The notes beneath the pieces are model-generated. The model ran no database searches and was not told the origin of the DNA. It worked only from the letters and a program-made list of their open reading frames with translations. Of a stretch of DNA of 64,000 nucleotides, positions 58,042-64,000 are shown in pieces; the first letter of the stretch is position 1, and each line of letters opens with the position of its first letter. The stretch lies in assembly GCA_022800625.1 (NCBI GenBank), contig JAAWQR010000006.1:1-64000 (forward strand). The letters run 5' to 3'. A program made the translations under genes and the position numbers. Source of the stretch: Clostridiales bacterium. GTDB taxonomy: Bacteria > Bacillota > Clostridia > Oscillospirales > CAG-272.

Positions 58042-59256
58042 ATGACGCGCCGATACTTGGATCAGCATCAGCACTGTCAAAAAACGGGGGCGATTATTAT
58101 TAAGCACTTATTTTGCGGCGGATCTGTCTATATGGCGGAGACGAGAAGATTTATAAAAGCAGATATTCTGACAAGCGGAACAAAGATTATGTCAGTCGGA
58201 GAAAATATACCGTGTCAGGAAGATACCGTGAAGGTTGATCTCAGCGGTAAATATGTGATTCCCGGGCTTGTTGACGTTCACACTCACGGACGTGCAGGCC
58301 ATGATTTTAATAACGTAACGTCAGACGATGTAAAAGAGATGAGACTCTCTTATGCGGCAAAGGGAACGACTACCGTTATGGCAACTCTCGCGTCCGCAAC
58401 ACCGGAGTCGCTTGAGGCTTCCGCCGCAGCTATCGGAAGCTCCAGAGTGGAAAAGAGCGGTATGGCAACGATCGCGGGAGTTCATCTTGAAGGCAGATAT
58501 TTGAATCCTTCAAGGCGCGGTGCGCATGCAACGGAGCTTCTCGCTCCCCTCGACGGCTCTGAGGCAGGAGCGCTTATAGATAAAATGATGCCGGCGCCCG
58601 TCCATGTTTCGGCGGCTTTAGAGCTTGCGGATGACAGCTTTTATAATGCTGTTCTATCACGGGGAGCAACGCTCGGTCTTGCGCACAGCGATGCGACGTA
58701 TGAGCAGGCGATGTCTGCTGTTGACAAGGGTGCTGTCTCCTTTACGCATACCTTTAACGCAATGCGGCCGATACATCACAGGGAGCCGGGAAATGCCGCA
58801 GCTTCAATGATGTGCGACAGAGCATACAGTGAGATTATCTGTGACGGTGAGCATGTTCATCCTGCAATGGTAGATATGCTGCGCCGCATGAAACCAAAAG
58901 ATAAGCTTGTACTGATAACGGATTCTATGGAAGCGGCAGGCAGTGATGACGGCGAATATGCAATAGCAGGACAGAAAGTTTTTGTAAAGAACGGACGCGC
59001 TGTCAACGTAGACGGAGCACTTGCAGGAAGCACGCTTGACCTTTTTTGTGCTCTTAAAAATTATATGCGTTTTTGCTCTGTAACTCTCGAAGAAGCGATT
59101 CCGACAGCGACGCTGAATCCTGCTTCAATGGTAGGTATAGATAACATTTGCGGATCAATATCCGAGGGGAAGAGAGCCGACTTCCTGATTCTTGATTCAA
59201 AGGAAGATATGAATTTGCTTGAAGTTTGGGCGGCAGGTGAAAAAGTTACGGAATAA
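58042..59256 (+). CDS. nagA: N-acetylglucosamine-6-phosphate deacetylase
   Basis: Up to 404 residues. Amidohydrolase barrel with 'VDVHTHGRAGHDF', 'HLEGRYLNPSRRGAH' (the family has HLEGP), 'LAHSDATYEQA', 'THTFNAMRPIHHREPG', 'CDGEHVHP' and catalytic Asp in 'LITDSMEAAG'. It deacetylates GlcNAc-6-P in amino-sugar and cell wall recycling; nagB is not here. The start is uncertain: the ATG at 58042 is barely downstream of the promoter and lacks a ribosome binding site. Family alignment suggests 'IIIKHLF' (58093-58099, ATT codons) behind GGGGGCG, or ATG 58132. Confidence 0.93.
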   Translation: MTRRYLDQHQHCQKTGAIIIKHLFCGGSVYMAETRRFIKADILTSGTKIMSVGENIPCQEDTVKVDLSGKYVIPGLVDVHTHGRAGHDFNNVTSDDVKEMRLSYAAKGTTTVMATLASATPESLEASAAAIGSSRVEKSGMATIAGVHLEGRYLNPSRRGAHATELLAPLDGSEAGALIDKMMPAPVHVSAALELADDSFYNAVLSRGATLGLAHSDATYEQAMSAVDKGAVSFTHTFNAMRPIHHREPGNAAASMMCDRAYSEIICDGEHVHPAMVDMLRRMKPKDKLVLITDSMEAAGSDDGEYAIAGQKVFVKNGRAVNVDGALAGSTLDLFCALKNYMRFCSVTLEEAIPTATLNPASMVGIDNICGSISEGKRADFLILDSKEDMNLLEVWAAGEKVTE

Positions 59257-59297
59257 TAACGCTTATATTTGATAAATCGGAAAGGAATGTATGAATT

Positions 59298-61241
59298 ATG
59301 AAAGAAAAATTTTATATAACAACGGCGATAGCCTATGCTTCAACGAAGCCTCATTTCGGAAATACCTATGAGGTAATCATGACAGATGCTGTTGCACGAT
59401 ATAAGAGACTTCGCGGATACGATGTTTTCTTTTGCACGGGAACCGATGAACACGGTCAGAAAATCGAGTTGAAAGCTGAGGAAGCAGGTATTACGCCGAA
59501 GGAATATGTAGACAATATCGCAGGTGAGGTTCGCGGCGTGTGGGATAAGATGAATACAACATACGATCATTTTATCAGAACGACCGATGCTCACCATGAA
59601 GAAGCCGTCAAGCATATTTTCAAAAAAATGTACGACAAAGGCGATATTTATCTCGGAGAATACGAGGGACTGTACTGCACTCCGTGTGAATCCTTCTTTA
59701 CAGAAAGCCAGCTTGTTGACGGCAAATGCCCCGACTGCGGCAGACCTGTTGCAAAGACAAGCGAAAAGGCGTATTTCTTCAGAATGAGCAAATATGCCGA
59801 CAGACTTATCAAATATATTGAAGAAACTCCCGGATTTATCGAGCCGGAATCCCGTAAAAAAGAGATGATAAATAACTTTTTGAAGCCGGGACTTCAGGAT
59901 CTCTGTATTTCCAGAACGAGCTTTAAATGGGGAATCCCCGTTGATTTCGATCAGGAGCACGTAATATATGTTTGGCTTGATGCGCTTACTAACTATATTA
60001 CTGCTCTCGGATATGATCCGTGCAATGAGGAACAGCCTGAGCTTTTCAAAAAGAATTGGCCTGCTGATGTCCATGTAATCGGTAAAGATATCATGAGATT
60101 CCATTCGATCTATTGGCCGATATTCTTAATGTCGCTTGATCTGCCCCTGCCGAAAAAAATATTCGGTCATCCGTGGTTCAACTTCGGTCAGGATAAAATG
60201 TCAAAATCTAAGGGTAATGTTGTATATGCCGACGCTCTTTCTGATAAGATCGGCGTTGACGGCGTGAGATATTATGCTCTTGCCGAGATGCCGTATGCAA
60301 ACGACGGTTCGGTCACATATGAAGCGATCCTTAACAGGTTTAACACCGACCTTGCAAACAATCTCGGAAATCTCGTCAACCGTACAGTTGCAATGACCAA
60401 AAAATATTTTGACGGCGTAATCCCGAGCTCGCGAGAGGAAACAGAGCTTGACGCTGACCTCAAAAATACAGTTTTGACGGCGGCAGAGAAATATTCGTCC
60501 ATGATGGACAGCTTCCATATAGCCGATGCACTGTCCGAGGTGTTTACCGCTCTCAAACGTGCAAATAAATATATAGATGAGACAACGCCGTGGACGCTTG
60601 CAAAGGATGAAAGCATGAAGGGCAGACTCGGTACGGTTCTTTATAATCTTCTCGAGGCTATCAGAATCTGCACGGTTCTCCTGTCTCCCGTGATTCCCGC
60701 TTCAGCTGAGAAAATCATGGCTCAGATAGGCTCTGACGTGTGCGGTTATGAATCTGTATTGACATTCGGAAATCTGAAATCGGGCGACAGTGTCGGAAAT
60801 CCCGAGCCGCTTTTCTCACGAATCGATGAAGAAAAATTTATGGCGGAAATCGAATCCGAAAGAGAAGCTGAAATGAAAGCGTCGGCATGCGAGAGCGTAA
60901 CCGAAGATACAGAGCATCTTCCTCAGATAACTATTGATGATTTTGCACGCGTTGAACTGAGATGTGCTAAGATATTCGAGTGTGAAAAGATCAAAAAGGC
61001 GAAAAAGCTGCTAAAGCTTAAAGTTGATCTCGGATTTGAGCAGAGACAGGTAGTGTCGGGAATTGCGGCATATTATGAACCGTCAGATCTTATCGGAAAA
61101 AAGATCGTGCTTGTTTCAAATTTAGCTCCTGCGAAGCTTTGCGGAGTTGATTCTGAAGGAATGATACTTGCGTCAGGTGAAGACAAGATCAATGTTATAT
61201 TCCTTCCCGATGAAACACCGCTCGGCTCAAAGATCAGATAA
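59298..61241 (+). CDS. metG: Methionyl-tRNA synthetase
   Basis: 647 residues. Class I signature 'AYASTKPHFGNTYE' (HIGH) at about 13-26, zinc knuckle 'CTPCESFFTESQLVDGKCPDCGR' in the connective domain, and 'DKMSKSKGN' (KMSKS). The C-terminal 110 residues ('DDFARVELRCAKIFECEKIKKAKKLLKLKVDLGFEQRQVVSGIA') form the EMAP/OB tRNA-binding domain of dimeric MetRS. It precedes the HIT-fold gene and tatD, a usual metG-tatD neighbourhood. Confidence 0.98.
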   Translation: MKEKFYITTAIAYASTKPHFGNTYEVIMTDAVARYKRLRGYDVFFCTGTDEHGQKIELKAEEAGITPKEYVDNIAGEVRGVWDKMNTTYDHFIRTTDAHHEEAVKHIFKKMYDKGDIYLGEYEGLYCTPCESFFTESQLVDGKCPDCGRPVAKTSEKAYFFRMSKYADRLIKYIEETPGFIEPESRKKEMINNFLKPGLQDLCISRTSFKWGIPVDFDQEHVIYVWLDALTNYITALGYDPCNEEQPELFKKNWPADVHVIGKDIMRFHSIYWPIFLMSLDLPLPKKIFGHPWFNFGQDKMSKSKGNVVYADALSDKIGVDGVRYYALAEMPYANDGSVTYEAILNRFNTDLANNLGNLVNRTVAMTKKYFDGVIPSSREETELDADLKNTVLTAAEKYSSMMDSFHIADALSEVFTALKRANKYIDETTPWTLAKDESMKGRLGTVLYNLLEAIRICTVLLSPVIPASAEKIMAQIGSDVCGYESVLTFGNLKSGDSVGNPEPLFSRIDEEKFMAEIESEREAEMKASACESVTEDTEHLPQITIDDFARVELRCAKIFECEKIKKAKKLLKLKVDLGFEQRQVVSGIAAYYEPSDLIGKKIVLVSNLAPAKLCGVDSEGMILASGEDKINVIFLPDETPLGSKIR

Positions 61242-61291
61242 ATCAGTAAGCTTGTTTGATTCTGCAAAGGGACTGAAAAAAGGAGAGTGTT

Positions 61292-61777
61292 ATGATCGAC
61301 TATAAAACAGACAGAATAGGTTCATGTGTCATAGGAGAAAATCCGACTTTGCTTGTAAAAATGAAGAGCGGATTTGCAGTTATCGCCGACAATCAGTTTT
61401 TGCCCGGATATTGTATTCTGCTCGGATATCCGCAGGCGGATTCACTGAATGCACTGTCACTGGAAGAAAGAGCACAGTATCTTACAGATATGACTCTCAT
61501 CGGCGACGCAATAATAAAAACATGTGCTCCGCTTAGAATCAATTATGAAACCCTTATGAATCTTGACAACTATTTGCACACACATATACAGCCGCGTTAC
61601 GAATGGGAATCGGATGAATATAAGTTCGGACCTCCTTTCAGCTACCCCAAAGAGATGAGATATACGCCTGAATACGAATTCAGTGAGGAAAAATACGGAG
61701 AGCTTAAATGTAAGCTGCGTGATAATTTGCTTGATTTAATGAAACAGGCAGGTTATGATATAAGCGATATAAAATAA
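61292..61777 (+). CDS. HIT-fold nucleotidyl hydrolase/transferase
   Basis: 161 residues behind AAAGGAGAG. The histidine triad region is 'NLDNYLHTHIQPRYEWES', i.e. H-x-H-x-Q where typical HIT hydrolases have H-x-H-x-H. H-x-H-x-Q is seen in GalT/Ap4A phosphorylase-type transferases. The preceding 'NQFLPGYCILLGYPQADSLNALSLEERAQYLTDM' is a normal HIT opening. It likely cleaves or transfers a nucleotidyl group. Substrate unknown; small clostridial HIT proteins with this local motif exist. Confidence 0.8.
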   Translation: MIDYKTDRIGSCVIGENPTLLVKMKSGFAVIADNQFLPGYCILLGYPQADSLNALSLEERAQYLTDMTLIGDAIIKTCAPLRINYETLMNLDNYLHTHIQPRYEWESDEYKFGPPFSYPKEMRYTPEYEFSEEKYGELKCKLRDNLLDLMKQAGYDISDIK

Positions 61778-61820
61778 AACGGATTTAACGCCGTGATTTA
61801 TTATTGAATTCACTTTCTGT

Positions 61821-61849
61821 TTCGGCGGCGGAAGTTTTCCGCCGCCGAA
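61821..61849 (+). terminator. GC-rich hairpin between the HIT gene and tatD
   Basis: Perfect 13-bp stem TTCGGCGGCGGAA/TTCCGCCGCCGAA with a 3-base loop (GTT) and no T-tract, so it may be an RNA-stability or attenuation structure instead of a terminator. Confidence 0.55.
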
Positions 61850-61883
61850 GCTCATAAATCAAAAGAAAGACATATACATAACA

Positions 61884-62678
61884 ATGGAACAAATAAAATA
61901 TTTCGATTCGCATGCTCATCTGGACGATGCCCGCTTTGTGAATGAATTCGACGGAGGCACAGACGGTGCTGTGAAAGCTTCACTTGAAGGAGGAGTCTGC
62001 GGCATCGTAAATATCGGTACAAATCCCGAAAACTCGCGCATTTCTCTTGCGCTTGCCGAGAAATATCCGTTTATACATGCCGCAGTCGGAATACATCCGT
62101 CAGACGCACAGTATTTAGGGGATAAGCTTGACTCGGCGCTTGCTGAAATTGAAGCCATGCTCTCTCATCCGAAGTGCGTAGCTCTCGGTGAGATTGGACT
62201 TGACTATCACTATGACAATACAGATAGAGAAGTCCAGTTATATGCTTTTGAAGAACAGATGAAGATTGCAGAGCGGAAATCTGTCCATGTCGTGATCCAT
62301 GACAGGGAGGCACACGGAGAAGTAATGGATATTATCAAACGCTATCCGACCGTATGTGGAGTTCTTCACAGCTTCAGCGGGAGCGCGGAGATGGCGCGTC
62401 AGATCACTGATCTTGGCTGGTATATTTCCTTCAGCGGTCCTGTTACATACAAAAATGCCGCAAAAGTTAAAGAGGCGGCGAAGATCGTGCCGCAGGACAG
62501 GCTTTTGGTTGAAACGGATTCTCCGTACCTTCCGCCGACGCCCCACCGAGGTAAGATGAATTATCCGGGATACATTGCATATACGGTTCGTGCGTTAGCT
62601 GAGCTGAGAGGTATAAGCGAATCTGAATGCGCAGAGATTACGCGCGGGAATGCTGTGAGATTTTTTGGTATAAGTTAG
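61884..62678 (+). CDS. tatD: TatD-family metal-dependent hydrolase (DNase-like)
   Basis: 264 residues. Metal ligands in 'FDSHAHLDDARF', Glu in 'ALGEIGLDYHYDN', His in 'VIHDREAHGEVMDI' and 'GVLHSFSGSAEMA', and Asp in 'LLVETDSPYLPPTPHRGKMNYP', all TatD signatures. Such enzymes are 3'-5' exonucleases or D-aminoacyl-tRNA deacylases by family. It follows metG and HIT genes. No strong ribosome binding site is seen (AAAGA at 7-11 bases). Confidence 0.93.
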   Translation: MEQIKYFDSHAHLDDARFVNEFDGGTDGAVKASLEGGVCGIVNIGTNPENSRISLALAEKYPFIHAAVGIHPSDAQYLGDKLDSALAEIEAMLSHPKCVALGEIGLDYHYDNTDREVQLYAFEEQMKIAERKSVHVVIHDREAHGEVMDIIKRYPTVCGVLHSFSGSAEMARQITDLGWYISFSGPVTYKNAAKVKEAAKIVPQDRLLVETDSPYLPPTPHRGKMNYPGYIAYTVRALAELRGISESECAEITRGNAVRFFGIS

Positions 62679-62748
62679 AGCATTTTCAGACTTAAACTAA
62701 TCAGATATTTTAAGAATTTTTAAATTTACAGAAAAATATCGAAAGTGT

Positions 62749-62777
62749 TTGACAAAACTCGTCATATATTGTATAAT
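62749..62777 (+). promoter_or_regulatory. Promoter of the two-component system
   Basis: TTGACA, 17-bp spacer, TATAAT, all consensus, with the -10 39 bp before the response regulator ATG. Confidence 0.9.
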
Positions 62778-62816
62778 AATATTGAAATTGCTTGAAATCA
62801 AGGGGGATACAAAGCT

Positions 62817-63506
62817 ATGGGAACAAAAATTCTTGTTGTAGACGATGATCAGAATATCTGCGACTTACTGAGACTTTATTTTGAAAATGAAGGATATGAG
62901 GTTAAGTCTGCAAATGACGGAGCCGAGGGTGTCAGCTACTTTAAGATGTACGAGCCTGATTTGGTTCTTCTTGACATTATGCTGCCGAAGAAAGACGGCT
63001 GGCAGGTTTGCCGCGAGATACGCGAGGTTTCATCAAAGCCTGTCATTATGATTACTGCAAAAGGCGACGTATTTGATAAAGTTTTGGGGCTTGAACTCGG
63101 AGCGGACGATTTTGTTGTAAAGCCTTTTGATATGAAAGAGCTTTCGGCACGTATAAAAGCGGTGCTCAGACGTTATTCTGCTCATGATACTCAGAGCGAG
63201 GATGAAGTTGTTAAGTTTGAAAACATTGAGATCAGCCTTCAGAAATATGAATTAAAGCTCAACGGAAAACCCGTTGATATTCCGCCTAAGGAGCTTGAGT
63301 TGCTTTACTTCTTAGCTTCAAACTTCAACAGAGTATTCACACGCGATCAGCTTCTTGATAAAGTATGGGGATTTGATTATCTCGGCGACTCAAGAACTGT
63401 TGATGTTCACGTAAAGAGACTTCGCGAAAAGCTTGAGGGAGTGTCTGATAAGTGGTCTCTCAAAACAGTTTGGGGTGTCGGATATAAATTTGAACACATA
63501 CAGTAA
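62817..63506 (+). CDS. OmpR/PhoB-family response regulator
   Basis: 229 residues behind AAGGGGGAT. Receiver domain with acidic pair Asp10-Asp11, phosphoacceptor Asp53 ('LVLLDIMLPKKDGW'), Thr80 ('MITAKGD') and Lys103 ('VVKPFDMKE'), then a winged helix ('DIPPKELELLYFLASNFNRVFTRDQLLDKVWGFDYLGDSRTVDVHVKRLREKL'). The partner sensor kinase starts at 63648. Looks like the WalR/PhoP/VanR group, not further assignable. Confidence 0.95.
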   Translation: MGTKILVVDDDQNICDLLRLYFENEGYEVKSANDGAEGVSYFKMYEPDLVLLDIMLPKKDGWQVCREIREVSSKPVIMITAKGDVFDKVLGLELGADDFVVKPFDMKELSARIKAVLRRYSAHDTQSEDEVVKFENIEISLQKYELKLNGKPVDIPPKELELLYFLASNFNRVFTRDQLLDKVWGFDYLGDSRTVDVHVKRLREKLEGVSDKWSLKTVWGVGYKFEHIQ

Positions 63507-63525
63507 CAGCTGAAATCAGCAAATG

Positions 63526-63551
63526 ACCGTTGCGGATTTATCCGCAGCGGT
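63526..63551 (+). terminator. Hairpin between the response regulator and the kinase
   Basis: ACCGTTGCGGA-TTTA-TCCGCAGCGGT, an 11-bp stem with one G-T pair, not followed by a T-tract. It may attenuate or protect the regulator transcript. Confidence 0.5.
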
Positions 63552-63647
63552 ATTTGTGCTTTGAGGCACAGAAAATTTTCTTGTCATCACCAATTGCCGC
63601 AGGGCGACATTTTTATATTTATTTATCTTAATATACGGAGATAGCCG

Positions 63648-64000
63648 ATGTTTAAAAGTATATTTGCAAAATATGTAAGTGCGTTCATGCTGATAAATAT
63701 TGTTTGTATGATTATACTTACTTCGATTATAGCTTCTATCATCAATACTTATAATACGGACGTGAAAATATCTACTTTGGAAAGTACGACTTCATATGTA
63801 CTTGAATGTATTGAGGACGGAATGAGTCAAAGCTCTCTTCCGAATCTCAGGTCTTATGTCGGAATATATTCAACAACTCTTCGCCGTGTTATAAATGCAA
63901 TGAGCGTAAATGTTGACGAATTTGTTGTATTTGTAAGTGATGAAAGCGGAGAAATCATTCTGACCGGAGGCGGAGCTTCTTCACTCAAGTACGGCGGAGA
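63648..64000 (+). CDS. Sensor histidine kinase, N-terminal part (cut by window end)
   Basis: The open frame from ATG 63648 (ACGGAG upstream) runs off the window after about 117 codons. It begins 'MFKSIFAKYVSAFMLINIVCMIILTSIIASIINTYN', a membrane helix typical of HPK1a kinases, followed by the start of an extracytoplasmic sensor region. HAMP, phosphoacceptor and ATPase domains lie beyond the window. The pairing with the response regulator follows from position. Confidence 0.8.
   Translation, partial: MFKSIFAKYVSAFMLINIVCMIILTSIIASIINTYNTDVKISTLESTTSYVLECIEDGMSQSSLPNLRSYVGIYSTTLRRVINAMSVNVDEFVVFVSDESGEIILTGGGASSLKYGG

Noticed and set aside
1-64000. CRISPR array or cas genes
   Set aside because: No series of regularly spaced direct repeats and no Cas-like ORF was seen on either strand.
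1-64000. rRNA operon or insertion sequence
   Set aside because: No rRNA-like sequence or transposase ORF was recognised; the only recombinase is the large serine enzyme at 3103-4827.

Overview
The window reads as chromosome of a spore-forming, anaerobic, low-to-middle GC member of the Clostridia (Firmicutes), most likely a gut Oscillospirales/Ruminococcaceae-type organism. Evidence: sporulation genes (the 3' part of sigK, a SpoIVFB-type protease, SpoVT, a CwlD-type amidase), strictly anaerobic enzymes (NfnAB, a glycyl radical enzyme with its activase, oxygen-sensitive ThiH), rubrerythrin, a FeoA-FeoB fusion, and AGGAGG-type ribosome binding sites with TTGACA/TATAAT promoters.

Layout. 1-4827 is the right-hand part of an integrated element: a gene tail, a PUA/EVE-like gene, a large lipoprotein gene whose promoter carries GTGGTTT repeats, an XRE regulator and a large serine recombinase. 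It ends inside the codons of a late sporulation sigma factor, and the 3' half of sigK continues at 4823-5188. The recombinase stop codon lies within AATGA, the core at which the Bacillus subtilis skin element recombines. This looks like a skin-like sigK intervening element whose left end is outside the window. About 2 kb further on are a SpoIVFB-like M50 protease and a small membrane protein that may stand in for SpoIVFA. Next come ispE, cysQ, a nonsense-broken kinase and nfnAB.

12-18 kb holds birA, a GNAT gene and a complete TPP-riboswitch-controlled thiSFGHE operon on the minus strand. 18-25 kb: an ECF sigma factor with a C-terminal domain that has its own internal ribosome binding site, rubrerythrin, an Ord-like dehydrogenase, a lipoprotein, feoAB and tRNA-Val(GAC). 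25-29 kb: an unidentified structured leader before a membrane protein and a deleted SGNH hydrolase, then rpsB-tsf. 29-40 kb: an ECF sigma/anti-sigma pair, ogt, a flavodoxin-like gene, a phosphoesterase, purB-purA, radA, a CwlD-like amidase and a GNAT gene. 40-48 kb: yxeA-like gene, a transglutaminase/SLH surface protein, a decayed methylthiotransferase and a two-gene glycyl radical system. 48-64 kb: spoVT, rplS, a DUF4430 lipoprotein, a heterodimeric ABC exporter, a housekeeping run (holB, ricT-like, ferredoxin, trmN6, rsmI, nagA, metG, HIT-fold gene, tatD) and an OmpR-type two-component system cut by the window end.

The features most worth following up are the split sigK with its recombinase and nearby processing protease, the orphan glycyl radical enzyme with C-x-D instead of C-x-E, the structured leader at 25066-25162, the sigma fusion with internal start, and recurrent short GCCG/CGGC hairpins just upstream of Shine-Dalgarno sequences. 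No CRISPR array, rRNA or insertion sequence was seen. All calls come from reading the sequence and the supplied ORF track; no database search was run.
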